Positions 31,645 to 43,479 of a stretch of DNA of 64,000 bases are shown piece after piece. The notes under the pieces are model-generated. The model had not been told where the DNA came from. It ran no database searches and was given only the letters and a program-made list of their open reading frames with translations. The DNA lies in assembly GCA_945859605.1 (NCBI GenBank), contig OX243815.1, forward strand, positions 26,905,301 through 26,969,300, written 5' to 3'. Position numbers and translations under genes: made by a program. The DNA is from Lumbricus rubellus (lineage: Eukaryota > Annelida > Clitellata > Crassiclitellata > Lumbricidae). The stretch's first letter is position 1, and each line of letters begins with the position of its first letter.

Positions 31645-32068
31645 GTTGCCTTCGGCAGAAATTATTTTTTTCATAGAATACAAAAAATCTTGCTATTAAA
31701 AAATATTGCAAGTAAGAGTGCCCCTGCTAAACAGCAAGTCGGTGTCAAGAACAAGTATATATTAACCTGAATCGATAGCAAATTGATCAATCAATACGAA
31801 TCACACGGCACTTCCTCTTTTAGTGCTCAGGTGTTAATTGCACCAATTAACCTTAACGTCTGCTTTCCCATAGCTCCAGTACCAGCAAGTATCCAGCTTA
31901 GCAGAGATCGATCGTATTTTATACAGAGAAATAAATCATTTGAGCTTATAATAACAGGTATATACGAACTTCTGCATTTAGAAGCAATAACGTCATACAA
32001 CAAACCTGGCGACTCTGAAGTAGTCTATAGATCTATATAATGCTGTGTACAGAGAGCAGGCCTATATA

Positions 32069-32890
32069 CACGGTGTCCCAATTGAAGTGAGCCCCTTTTT
32101 GTTTTGGCGATATACTTGTCAATTCTAAATGAAACTCTATAAAATTTCACAGCATGTAAGAGGGATAAATTATCAATGTTTCCTGAAAATTCTATCCAAT
32201 TCTAAAAACAAAGTCCAAAGTTATGCACGTTCAAATTTGGGCAACTAAAATTGTAAGTTTCCAACATGTAAAAAATAGGAAATTAGTGTTAGCGCTGTTC
32301 TTCAAAACTGGTGTTCAAAATGTCCTCCATTAGCTCGAATGCATGTTCTAAGGCGATTTCGCCATTTATTGATTGCATTGTCAACAATCTCTGTAATCAA
32401 AACGATTCCATTCTTCCACATTTCGCTGTTTGAAAAGATCACTGATGAACGTCACGCGTATGCGAGTTTCATAAGGCTGCGATGGGCCAGTTTCTGTTAG
32501 AAATTCCTTTAAAAATCTTTTGCAACGTAGTGTTTTTCTTCTATTAAATTGTTTATTAAACCCAAATCATCTTTGCTGAAAACCATTTTTATTATTGTCC
32601 CCTAACATGGAAATGACGGAAATATGATGAAAATATTTATTAATTTATAAAGTAAGGCGTGCAGCTGCAAGCATAATTTCCTATCTTTTCCATGTTGGAA
32701 ACTTACAATTTCCTTTGTCCAAATTTGAATGTGCATAAGTTCGGGCTCTATTCGCAGAACTTGATAAAATTTTCAGGAAACATTCATAATTTATCCCTCT
32801 TACCTTCTCTGAAATTTCACAGAGTTTCATTTAGAATTGACAGATATATCGCCAAAACAAAAAGGGGCTCAGTTCAATTGGGACACCGTG
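32069..32890 (-). mobile_element. Mariner/Tc1-like deletion derivative with ~200-bp inverted repeats
   Basis: Ends cacggtgtcccaattgaa / ttcaattgggacaccgtg, flanked by TA on both sides (32067-32068 and 32891-32892). The inverted similarity extends inwards for roughly 200 bp on each side (to about 32290 and from about 32675). The centre keeps a piece of transposase C-terminus on the minus strand. Confidence 0.85.
32300..32400 (-). pseudogene. Transposase C-terminal fragment (Tc1/mariner superfamily)
   Basis: The minus-strand frame reads VDNAINKWRNRLRTCIRANG then GHFEHQF, closely resembling the C-terminal motif of the transposase at 12482 (RLRACVQTKGHHFEH). No catalytic Asp is left. Confidence 0.75.
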
Positions 32891-32894
32891 TAGA

Positions 32895-34160
32895 GACGGT
32901 CAATGTATAAGTATAAGCCACTTAAAGCGCTATACGTACTGACAACGGTTGATATGTGTACACTTGAACCGCGTTGGTCAAATACATAGCGTTGCATCAA
33001 AAGAGCAACGGTCTTTAAAACTTATAATATTCGAGCATAAGTCTCGTTAAGCTTATGTATACACCGACGCCCACGTTAAGACTAGAACTGTGTTGTGTTG
33101 GTATGCTGGTCAACAGTCAGACACTTTTTACACGATAATAAACGCCTGCACACATGTTCGTTCACAGACCGGTATCTGTGTCTATTATAAAAAAATCACT
33201 AGAACGCCATGGGTCCTGTAGGTATACGGTTCCCTTCTTCCACGCATTGGGTGTGTATTTCAGCTATAACGACTCCTATAAGTAAAAGATATACTACATA
33301 CACACTCGTAGCTCAACTGTAGTGCGGAATAGGCAACAGAATTAACTCCTTTTTAACATTGCAAGTCAACATAGGCCTATATAGCTGCTTCTACATGTAG
33401 GTATGTGTTTAACTTTTGCGTGGGCGCATGTGCGAGGATCACATCTCTAATACATGTATATGTATTAGAGGTATTAGATATAATTTTTATGCCTATGTCT
33501 GTACATGAATATATGCCTACACGTGTGGTTCAATACAGTTTGATGTGATGCGCTACATGTTAAGGGTCTCGACTGAGCCTTGGTTACGGCACTTAATATA
33601 AAATACTCGTGCATGTCTTGTCGTCGGTCTTGTTGCTACCGACATGTTTGGTCGTGTCCAAAATGATTACGGGAGATATTTCACCAACGCCGACGACGAC
33701 GACTCTAAGAGGCACAACTTTACACAGTGCAAGTAGGCCTACAAAGCGGCGGTGGTAACGGAGGAGGTACTCCAGCTCCTCTGGTTAAGCCCACGTCCGT
33801 GTATTTGGCTAAAGGAATTTTTATATAGCCTAAGACGTAAGTAACATAGCATGCCTATCAAGTGTAGACATGTCACAGCATAAATAAATGCAAATCATGC
33901 GATGCCTGCTGCACTGTTAGACACGTATGTTCTATTTTGTGAAGCACTTCATATTCAGACATTTGTGTTGATGAATTTATAATTTAATACGGACGTCTAT
34001 GCAACACGACATAGCCTACTCGGCAGAAACTATTCAATTTACTCGTCCTGATCAGTTCGTCGTAATCAAGACTTACTGCCATTAGACCATGGTACCGTAG
34101 TGAATGGGTTTCAATTCAATTCACCCAATATGTGAACAGCCTGTGGGATGTCCCCGTACA
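32895..34160. other. Spacer, no supported feature
   Basis: No gene or repeat family recognised. A short LLDTYVLF-like frame near 33910 was considered as the USP end and rejected. Confidence 0.5.
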
Positions 34161-34184
34161 TAGTTGATGACCTTTTTGTCGAAC

Positions 34185-34350
34185 GAGAAGGCCACGTCCC
34201 ACGCGATTTTCCGAATAGGGGGGGGGGCAATATGCCATTACACCCATATGCGTATTGCTAATTTCAGACCAAATGGGGGGACCACGTCCCATGGCAGTTT
34301 AAAATGGGGGGCCATGGCCGGATTGGCCCCCCATGGATCCGCCCCTGGGC
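34185..34350. mobile_element. Fragment of a G/C-run MITE
   Basis: Poly-G at 34219, ccacgtccca repeats and an end resembling ggatccgcccctg. The left end is not identifiable, so this is a truncated copy. Confidence 0.4.
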
Positions 34351-34576
34351 CTCGATGAGTGTTAACTTCTGTCTTGGTGTTATATAGGCCTATAGTACCA
34401 GCTGTGTGCGTCTATAATGTATTTACGCACCTCATAGTAAAGACTTCATTGCATCCGTATCTACACAATCATATCAACATTATGACCTCTGTAATATTTC
34501 TGCAATTCTCGTACAAGAGCTGCAATGCTGCATATGACAATTTTACATACCGGTACACAAGACACAGGCACGCACC

Positions 34577-34906
34577 CATGGGCGAAGACTTAGGAAGGGA
34601 CAGATGAATGTGTTTAGAGCACGGTCCATGCATTTGCCCCCTCCCCACAATTGTTGAGTGTTAGGGCATGGACACTTCCCGAAGACACACTGCATACACT
34701 GGCGAATATATGACTAAAAAAGGTCATCAACTTTTGACGGGAAAATGGGTATTTTTCCTGGAGATTTCAGCCGGATGACTAAAAAAAGGTCGTCAGAAAT
34801 TTTGGTCGGCAAAAGTGGAAAATTTCGTCGGCGACTCATATCAGCCGTTCGTCAGCCCAGAATCACGCGTCATCCCCCCATGTTTCCGCACAAGTCTCCG
34901 CCCATG
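34577..34906. mobile_element. hAT-type MITE, CATGGGCGRAGACTT ends
   Basis: Inverted ends catgggcgaagactt / aagtctccgcccatg (one mismatch). Target duplication cacgcacc (34569-34576) versus cacgcacg (34907-34914), 7 of 8. Confidence 0.8.
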
Positions 34907-35199
34907 CACGCACGCGTGGACCAACACTCACATAATGTATTGGTGCGAGTTGAAGTCCTTCTTCACGTTCAACAACCTTAAGGATTTTAGAAGAGGACAT
35001 CGACTTGGGTTTTAAAAGCTCAGTGCAATCTTCTTCTCAATGATTATTATTTGTTCTTGATATCCCTTCGAGTGGTCGAGTCGACTCGAGTGCCCTTTCA
35101 TGTACGATTCGCACAAACTTGAGAGAGGTGTGGTTAGTGCCGTTCTCAACTCCTACGGTAGGCCCTACATGTCCTCGAAATAATTTTGGTACCGGTAGC

Positions 35200-36210
35200 A
35201 TTCAAATCAAGCAGGATTGCAGCATTTTCGATGGCATTTTAGTCAGACATTGCGCGGCCACAAAATTTCTAACCTGCTCCTGAAAAACAGTGAGCTCTTG
35301 GGTATCCAGCCCCAGCACTCACGATTTTGTGGCGGTGCTATGAAAGTCACCCCAAGCTCCGAATTTCACTGGAAAACCTTCCATCGTTCGAATTACATAG
35401 CCTATAGCTTTCAAATCAGGCAGGATTGCACCATTCTTGGTAACATTTTAGGCAGACATTGCGCGGTCACAAAATTTCTGACCTGCTCCTCAAAAACATT
35501 GTGTTCTTGGGTATCCATGCAGTCCCAGCACTCACGATTTTGTGGCAGTGCTCTGAAAGTCACCCCAAGCTCTAAATTTGACTGGAAACCGTCCATCGCT
35601 CTAATTGCATAGGATTCTATTCAGGCAGGATTGCAGCATTTTCGATGGCATTTTAGTCAGACATTGCGCGGCCAGGCCCGCCGAGAGGGAGGGGCAAAGG
35701 GGGCAAATGCCCAGGGGCCCGGGGACTTTCAGGGGCCCGGAGGGGGCCCGGGCTACACTGATTGGTCTTTAATCTATACTTTTTAAGAAACTTTAATGCC
35801 TCCATGACATCCGGATAATTGTCTATAGGTGATGAAGAAAGAGCATATCCAAAATGCATTTTTAGGTCAGCAGACAAAATATATAGAGAACTACTGAGAT
35901 ATACGATTTTGCTGCAGTTAAATCTACAAAATTGCTTGTTGTGATTACCATAGGATATATTTGAAAATCAAATTATTAACACTGCATATTAACATCATAA
36001 ATGTATGCATTATTATCGTATAGCCTATATTCAGACCAACACTTTTGTTATTTCGATTTCTTTTCATTTGCATTTGCTCAACAGCCTAAAGATAGTTTAT
36101 GGCCCGGCCGTGACTAGGCTACTCTGCCCAGGGGCCCGGAATTTCTGTCGGCGGGCCTGTGCGCGGCCATAAAATTTCTAACATGCTCCTCAAAAACAAT
36201 TGACTTCTTG
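35200..36210. repeat. 208-bp tandem repeat, three copies, the last split by a MITE
   Basis: Copies start near 35201, 35409 and 35615, each with gcaggattgcagcatt, agacattgcgcgg and acaaaatttctaacctgc. The third is interrupted at 35672 by the MITE 35673-36159 and resumes at about 36168. The open frames across it are not supported as genes. Confidence 0.85.
35673..36159. mobile_element. hAT-type MITE, CAGGCCCGCCGA ends
   Basis: Inverted ends caggcccgccga / tcggcgggcctg with an exact 8-bp target duplication tgcgcggc (35665-35672 and 36160-36167). Subterminal ggggcccgg blocks in both arms. Confidence 0.9.
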
Positions 36211-36214
36211 CTGT

Positions 36215-37030
36215 CTTCGGTCTGTTTAGGTTTTCTTGACTTCTTCGTTTGGATTATGAATTTAGGCTGTGATTCGACTTGAAGTTAGCATTGCATTGAT
36301 TGATGTCTTTAATAATGATGATGATATCGGCGCTATATTATTAGGCCTATAATTAATTGGTTTTGATTAGGTTTGATGACTTAAATTACTTTATTAACAT
36401 ATTTGTTAAAATCATCACTCCTAGTCCTAGGCTATTTCCGCTTGAGGTAGCCTATAGGCCTATAATTCTCGTAGGCATATAGTTACCCCAGGGCCTTAGT
36501 ATTTTAGGGACGGGTGTTTTGGGTGTCTTAACACCCCCCAAAATGAAATAATGCAGATATGAAATAATTATTGTGTCTCTTTGCGCATATGCTAGTGGAA
36601 CAATAGAGGCTTTTACTTACTTACTTTTATCGTGACTATGCTCGACGCTGTTTTGCATGACTCCACGAGAAACTCCGAGCAGACTCCGTGCAACTATGAG
36701 ATGCGCCCAAGGACACCGCGTTCATGTTTACAAACACTAATACTATACATAATAATATAATAGGCTACTCGTAGATATTCACCAGTTTAGTTGTGCAAAT
36801 AGTAACTATATTATTGTTCAAAAATTATAATCTGGCCTGTTTGAAAGTGTGAATACTAAACTTTCGAAAAGGTTATTTGAAATGTACGTTTATTGCTGTT
36901 AAGTGGTTTGATGATCTTAGATGGATGGTTGTCGATAAAAGAGGTTTCTGGGGCAGCACTTCGACGCAGTGGGCCTGTATTTATGGAACTTTCACGATTA
37001 AAATAATATAATAATATCAATAGAAGTTGA
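36215..37030. other. Spacer, no supported feature
   Basis: No gene or dispersed repeat recognised, apart from a short G/C-rich fragment at 36490-36545 resembling a MITE end. Confidence 0.45.
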
Positions 37031-37129
37031 AACTCCTTGTTTACTGAAAAACACTTCCAGTTTTATACTCAAATGAAGCACTTTTCAATTTTTTCACATT
37101 TAGGCCTATGTTACTTGGAACTGATGATG

Positions 37130-37350
37130 TATGTATGTATGTGCACTTGTTATAGCGCCCCTTCAAGCTCTCTCTACTCAGAGGCGCTCCCGATGCAGAG
37201 CGGACACTGCATCGGAGTTTCACGCCGAAGCGCTGAGCAATTGTAAGTGAAGGACTTGCCCAAGGTCCTTACGCGGCTTGAGGGTGGATTCGAACCTCGG
37301 ACCTTCCGGCTCCAAGGCAACGACGCCACCACTAGACCACCGCGCCCCAT
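37130..37350 (-). mobile_element. tRNA-derived SINE, family A
   Basis: Full minus-strand copy: tRNA-like head ggggcgcggtggtctagtgg, B box ggttcgaatcc, and tail gagtagagagagcttgaagg then cgctataacaagtgcacatac. It is near the start of the OXLD1-like gene region. Confidence 0.85.
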
Positions 37351-37858
37351 GATCTGACTTTGATTAATGCTGTGAGCAGCAGAGCACTTAGCACTTTCCC
37401 AATAATATTGCGTATTAGCCAACATAGTCTACTGTATATTGAAAGTTCTAGAGCATTGTGTGCCTAATGCGTGTGAGAAATATATGACCCTATCCACGAT
37501 TTACTACTCAACAGCAAAAAGGCTCATCTGTAAGCGTCTTCTGTTTATTGCCTCCGTTTTAAGTTGCAGCTAATTTCCTTTAACAGCATTTTTAGGGTTT
37601 AGTGAAAGCTCTTTATGAGTATGAGATGTACCTAAATGTTACTTTATTTTCTACTAAATGAATTATGAGTGTTTTTCTAACATGCATTTGTCTCATCAAT
37701 TGGCTTGCAATAATTTTTATTTTGCGGGCAGGCTATTTCTTATGGTCTTGAAGTTTGGAGTTTTTAAATTAATTGATTTTTTATTATATTATTTGTTAAA
37801 TTATTTACGTAAAGTATTCACATGGAAATTCTTTCTGAATTTGCAGCAAAGCAGAGAT

Positions 37859-38434
37859 ATGGCAAAGATTCTGACACCTCTTCTTCGAAAGTTACCATCG
37901 TTATCAAGTACAAGGCTGACGCTCAGCTGCAAATGTGAGAGTATTATAGCAAGTTACACCACCGAGAATGGACGCTGTCTTGAAAAAGAGCATAAACCTG
38001 AAAGAATCTTGAATGCTGAAAAAGTGTGCAATGATAACAAAGGCTGCCGTTGTGTCTTGGTGAATAACATGATTGCCACTTCCTCCTCAGTAGCAAATAA
38101 CCGTGAGCCAGTCCTTCAAGACAAAGGTTCTGAGGCGGCACCAGGAACTGCCAGTGAAGCTAAAGACAAGCCCCAGTGTCAGTGTAGTCAATGCCAGGAA
38201 ATGCGATCGATGCCATCTGCACCCAAGGGGACAAAGTTGAACATTCCACCAGAAGTTCCAACAACGTGCTGCATGACTGGCTGTCCAAACTGTGTATGGC
38301 TGAAGTTTGCTGAGGACATGATGAAGTTCAGTATTGAGAGCGGCGCTAATGCTCGTAAAATCATAGAAGAAATTGATGACCAGAATCTGAAAACATTCTT
38401 GCTGCTTGAGTTGGATAATATGCAGAAAGTGTAG
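37859..38434 (+). CDS. OXLD1: OXLD1-like protein (oxidoreductase-like domain)
   Basis: Single coding exon, 191 residues. An acceptor (ctgaatttgcag ending 37845) precedes it, so the 5' untranslated region is spliced. The first Met after it, at 37859, is in frame and starts MAKILTPLLRKLPSLSSTRL, a basic, Ser/Leu-rich leader suggesting mitochondrial import. The C-terminal half has PPEVPTTCCMTGCPNCVWLK (Cys 137, 138, 142, 145), the signature of the oxidoreductase-like N-terminal family (PF09791), then a helical end. The biochemical role of the family is not well established; human OXLD1 is a small, poorly characterised protein. Additional Cys clusters lie at residues 24-26 (CKC), 57-65 and 107-112 (CQCSQC). 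The frame is also open upstream of the Met, but that part is intron-like and Leu/Phe-rich. Confidence 0.85.
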   Translation: MAKILTPLLRKLPSLSSTRLTLSCKCESIIASYTTENGRCLEKEHKPERILNAEKVCNDNKGCRCVLVNNMIATSSSVANNREPVLQDKGSEAAPGTASEAKDKPQCQCSQCQEMRSMPSAPKGTKLNIPPEVPTTCCMTGCPNCVWLKFAEDMMKFSIESGANARKIIEEIDDQNLKTFLLLELDNMQKV

Positions 38435-39800
38435 GTCTTTGAAAGCTAATTCACTGTAAATTTGTCATGGCTGACGCTGATTAAAAAGTGTAATCGACTT
38501 ACGTAAAAATTTAACTGCAATTAATTGATTGAATCGATTAATTGGCCATAAGTTACGTAGCATGAAAACTGTCAAAATATAAACGTGGAGTTATTTCCTT
38601 CTACAGAATTCTTCAATTAACTGTTTGTTTCAATGAAGACAGCTAATTTTGTCACCATCTTTAATTTTTCTTTCAGCTTTTATACTTTAAATGCAAAATT
38701 ACCGCTTACGTAAATTTTCACTCAGAAGTTTCACATTATAATTGTTCATTACATTGTTTACTTCATAAAATAATGAGTAAGCAGTTAACATCGTGAAATC
38801 AGTAAAAAAAAATCAAATAAGTGACAATTAATCAATTGAATCTTTAGTAATCAATTGATTAAATAATCATTTAAATTTGCGTCCTTATAAATGTACATGT
38901 ATATATTGAGAACATCCACCTCTGTCCTCTAACGTTAAAGCTTTTTCTTGCCATGTCTCTTGCCCTTTTATTAAGATCCTGATGATGTACTCGCATTTTT
39001 TGGCTGCATTGTTTAGGAAATGCTTTATCTTAGAATGTGAGTCACTTTATGAATGATGAAAAATGTCTTGGCTGATACTGTGTAAGTTTTAAAAAAATTT
39101 ATTGCCTTAGGGCATTTAATTTTTGTGGTTAACAAAGGACACCTTATTGGTGTTATAAACTTAGCAGGAAGGAATTAAAAATTGTGAATAAATTTGTTTG
39201 GGGAATGACCTTTGCTGTACTCATGGTAGTTTAGCCATAATGTATTCTGAGACGGGTTTTGATTTGGGTGAGGGATTATAAATGGATCATGGACGGATAA
39301 TGTCATAGAGAACCCAAGCCAAAATGTACTAAAGACCCAGAGGTATTTTGGTCAATAGTTTTATATCTTTAATTGAATTAATTTTGTGTTTGGATATTTG
39401 ATCTTGCCATGAGACTTTTACAATACGGAAAGTAGCATATTTAAAAAATAAATATTTACCTTGTATATATATATATTTGTCTGACATTGGACAAGCCGAA
39501 ACATGATGAAATTGTCGAGATTTGGTGCACGGCAGAATTGTAGTGTTTACTCTGTACAGTGTTCACTTTGTATGAAGCTTTAGCACAGAGTTTGATGTGT
39601 GATGCTAAAACTCGGTGGCCTATAATTATGTGTATGAATTAAATTAAAGTGACTGCCTTATTATGACATTTGGTTGTCAGATTTAAATGGTGGGTGGGTA
39701 ATTAAGAATAGTTCTATATGACTTGAGTTGATAAAGCTGTGTACTTGTGGCAGTGTCTAAAACACCAACTTTTGTTTGAAAAATGCATTCGGTCCAATAG
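38435..39800. other. Probable 3' untranslated region and spacer
   Basis: AT-rich and without coding signal. Candidate polyadenylation signals are AATAAA at about 39449 and ATTAAA at about 39642; which is used cannot be told. Confidence 0.45.
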
Positions 39801-39816
39801 TAGCATCTTTACTGGA

Positions 39817-40058
39817 CATGGTGGTATCTTAACTACACCGTCTTACCCAGGAATATTGGTGTTTGATGCCTTGGAGCTGGAAGGTTGTGGGTTCGAATCC
39901 ACCTCAAGCCACCTTGTAGAGACCCTGAGCAAGCCCTTCACTCACAATTGCTCATGTGCTTCAACATGAAACTCCTATTCAGTGTTTGTGCTGCAGTTGG
40001 GAGTGCCTCTGAGTAGAAATCTTGAAGGGACACTATAACAAGTGCTCATACATACACC
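39817..40058 (+). mobile_element. tRNA-derived SINE, family A, diverged
   Basis: Contains ggttcgaatccacctcaagc, a body with gagcaagcccttcactcaca, and the tail ctctgagtagaaatcttgaa then cactataacaagtgctc. The head (catggtggtatcttaactac) has decayed from the A-box consensus. Confidence 0.75.
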
Positions 40059-40632
40059 TTATAGAGCAGAGGTTTAGTCCTAATGAAGGGAAGAGCAGAT
40101 TAAGTCATTTAAGTCTCTTGTTGATGGCTCAACTCGGCCTTCTTATCAATTGTTGTTGGTTTACACTGTAAGATTGTGTCCTGAGGAATGCCATTGAGAG
40201 AGAGAGAGAGGTTGGAAGAGATTTCTATAGATGTCCACACTCCACATTGGTAAGACAGGTTTGGAGGTTGTTAAGGTGTCTGTGCTGTAAGTCGATTTGT
40301 GTTTTTACTTTATACCTAAGATCCTTGGGATGCCAAGACATTGCTTTTCACAAGATTATCTCATTGTGGGGGTCTGTTTTCTTTTCTTTAGTTTGAATTT
40401 GTGGTTTTCATAATATTTATTGATACAGTGTCTTAAATGTTATGCAGCTGTACTTTCTGCAGTTGAAATCTATCGGTCATTCTGTAAATATACATAATTA
40501 TGTTTAAGAGACAGATCTAAAAAAATTACTTTAAGAGCAACAGATGAACACTTGAATGTTGACATATTTTGTGCTAAGTTTTATTGATGGATAGTTTTTA
40601 ATTGCTACATGTATATTGTATATTGGTAAAAT

Positions 40633-40875
40633 GTGGGACGAGTGGTGTAGGCCTGTAGGGGTATGTTCTGTGCTTTGTAACCAAAGGTTTGCTGGTTAGA
40701 ATTTACCTCAAGCCATTGCGTAGTAAGTTAGTAACTTCGGACAAGTTACTCACCCATAATTGTCTGTGAACAAGGCGACAGGAAACCACCTCACTCATCT
40801 CATCCCTCGGTGGCTTTAAAGTCAATGGACCTGCCTTCAGGCAGAGAACTCATCATCGTCGTCGTCATCATCATA
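40633..40875 (+). mobile_element. tRNA-derived SINE, family B
   Basis: The head gtgggacgagtggtgtaggc is followed by the family-B body (ggaaaccacctcactcatct) and the tail cctgccttcaggcagagaac, then a CATCATCGTCGTC triplet end. Confidence 0.75.
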
Positions 40876-41157
40876 TTTGCAATGTATTCTGGTGAATTAT
40901 CTGTTCGCAGAAATTGTAAAAAACAATGCAACTTGCAGTAATAAATTTTATGCTGTGTTTTGTGTGAAATGCTTTTAAACTTTGAATAACAGATCAGTTT
41001 CAGTTTGATGTGGTTTTGAAACCACTCATTCTGTTACAGTAGTGAACATTTGAACATATTTTTCTTAAAATTGAGCTTACTCATGTAGTAAGTTTATCGC
41101 CATCTGTGGAATGAATTTGGATTTAGATTAAATTCATTTACATGATATTCTGCGATT

Positions 41158-41246
41158 GCTTTAACTCATTCCCGCCGGAATTGTTCCGATACCTATTGGG
41201 TTTATCGGGTCACCCGCGACCCGATCCGGCGGGAAAGAGTTAAAGC
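41158..41246. mobile_element. 89-bp palindromic MITE-like element
   Basis: 22-bp arms gctttaactcattcccgccg(ga) and its inverse, with one mismatch, around a GC-rich centre that itself contains cgggtcacccgcgacccg. TTAA lies near each end, which could be a piggyBac-type target. Confidence 0.55.
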
Positions 41247-41249
41247 ATC

Positions 41250-42355
41250 AGTGAAAAAATGCTTAAATTCTAGTTAGCACTGTTAAATAAACTACGGTAC
41301 ATGTGAATTTGTAAATTTGTGCCTTTTGAATCAATTATTTCTCGTGTAAGTTTTTTTATGCTGTTTTATTTTCAACTTTTTAAATCTGGTCATTTGTCAA
41401 GTTGCTCACAATTCTCAGGTCTGCAGAACTTTTATTCTGCTTCTCTTCAACTTATTTATGGCACCATCTAGTGTTTCATTTGTGTGTTAACTTATTTCTT
41501 ACTCCGTATTTCTTACTCCGGTACTGGCTGAGCTGCCAACTCAAGCTTCCCTTTCCTTACATTTCTTGGCCATCTGCTGTTTGTTATGCATGAATTATGT
41601 GTCTGTCTGAGCATGGCATTGTCTGACCTGGTTGTGTGTACTGCATTTGTGAGCCAGGTATCTGGTTTTGGACGAGAACAACAGGTATAGACAAATCACA
41701 AAGCAGTGCATTGGCAACAAGTTCTGGCTAGTGCTCAAAGAATCTTGTGTTCATTTCTTTGAGTGTCTTCAATTCACCTGACTGGCTTTAGGCGACCGGT
41801 GGTGGGCGGTAATAATAGTCTTGAGTATAGCGAGGCCCAGAGGGAATGCTGTTTTGATAAGTTTAATAACTTTCCTTGTGAGTCATTTGTTGTTGTTATT
41901 GTGTGGTATTTGACATTGTGTTAACTGTTAATAGACCAAATGGATGCTTTTAGGCATTTAGACTTTCTGTGTCTAGGTCAATCAGTGCAATGATAGGCAG
42001 GTGCAAGTGAACTCTTTCAAAGTTTCATGTAGCGCAGCATACTCAGTAGCCTACTAGATCTGATTGTGCTTCTGCTAAAAATTTCCCATGATCTGTATTC
42101 ACCCTTCAGTCTGTGATTGGGGAAAAGCTGCTAAAATTAATGGCCTAATACGATGTGCTGTAGCGGCTGGCATATTTGAAAATTACCTTGTGTCAATTTC
42201 TGCTGATTTTGATTTATGTTGTTAACATTTTAAAATCAAATTGGTGCAATACTTCAGTCTAGGTTGTGCCTTAACAGTAGTAAAGTGTTTGATGAGTGCT
42301 TTTATAGCGCTTGACTGCTTGTTACTGAGCATATGCAAGTTTTCTCTGAGTGAAT
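41250..42355. other. Spacer, no supported feature
   Basis: AT-rich; short Leu/Tyr-rich open frames are not gene-like. Confidence 0.5.
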
Positions 42356-42360
42356 CGTGA

Positions 42361-42665
42361 TTAATGAATTCTTGGAATAAATAAGCACATTAGATGTACC
42401 AGTAAATTGAGATTACATGTAAAATGCATTGTTTAAAATTATGGAATTAAACTACTTTTCTTAATTAATGAATTCTTGGAATAAATAAGCACATTAGATG
42501 TACCAGTAAATTGAGATCACATGTAAAATGCATTGTTTAAAATTATGGAATTAAACTACTTTTCTTAATTAATGAATTCTTGGAATAAATAAGCACATTA
42601 GATGTACCAGTAAATTGAGATCACATGTAAAATGCATTGTTTAAAATTATGGAATTAAACTATTT
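42361..42665. repeat. 104-bp tandem repeat, nearly three copies
   Basis: Copies begin ttaatgaattcttggaataa at 42361, 42465 and 42569 and are nearly identical (one t/c change seen), so the duplication is recent. Each unit contains AATAAA by chance. Confidence 0.95.
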
Positions 42666-42853
42666 AAAAATCAAGGATCTCTTTAAAGCCTTGCAATTAA
42701 TATCTATTCTGCTGCATATGTATGGTACCTGATAGTGTATGCTGGACTGTCAATCAACAGGTTATGCGTTCAGAGTTTAGGTTCGACATTTCTACTCCAG
42801 CTGCACCTCCTAGCCAACTCAGTTATAATGATTAATGAGTACACTGACCGTAC

Positions 42854-43463
42854 GGGAAACGGACATTATCCCCCCGGACATTATCCCCCCGGACATTATC
42901 CCCCCCGGACATTATCCCCCCCGGACATTATCCCCCCCCCGGGGTAGGACATTATCCCTCGGTCTATGATAACATGACCTAAAAATGATGCAAAAAATAA
43001 AAGAATACGCCTATGTTAAGGTGAGCATACATACATACATTAGACATTAGGCCTACAGTTGAATATGTATGTATGCATGCATGCATGTGTGCATGCATGT
43101 ATGTATAATGTATGTATGTATGTATGCATGTATGTATGTGATACTATGTATATATGTATGTGATACTATGTATATATGTATGTATGTATATATGTATGTA
43201 TGTGTGTGTGTGCGTGCGTGCGTGCGTGCATGCATGCATGTATGTATGCATGTATGTATGCATGTATGCATGTATGATTGTATGTATGTATGTATTATCA
43301 ATTAAATGAAGAAACAGACTAATTGCGCAGGGGGATTTTACCTGGGGGTGATAATGTCCTAGTCAAAATCGGGGGGGGGGGGGATAATGTCCGCGGGGGG
43401 CTTTTGTCCGGGGGGCTTTTGTCCGGGGGGGATAATGTCCGGGGGGGATAATGTCCTACAATC
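42854..43463. mobile_element. Foldback element with ggacattatcccc terminal units
   Basis: The left end has about five tandem ggacattatcccccc units (42859-42960) and the right end the inverted unit ggggggataatgtcc (43345-43463). The same 8 bp, gaccgtac, flank both ends (42846-42853 and 43464-43471). The centre is an ATGT/ATGC microsatellite. No coding capacity. Confidence 0.75.
43060..43300. repeat. (ATGT/ATGC)n imperfect microsatellite
   Basis: About 240 bp of ATGT, ATGC and GTGC units inside the foldback element. Open frames on both strands are artefacts. Confidence 0.9.
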
Positions 43464-43479
43464 GACCGTACAGTGTACA

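Noticed and set aside
33905..33990. LLDTYVLFCEA frame as the closing strand of the USP
   Set aside because: No convincing acceptor in the required phase and 16 kb of transposon-rich DNA in between; the resemblance to AYxLFY is short.
35217..35612. 131-residue frame
   Set aside because: It spans two copies of the 208-bp tandem repeat and has no gene context.
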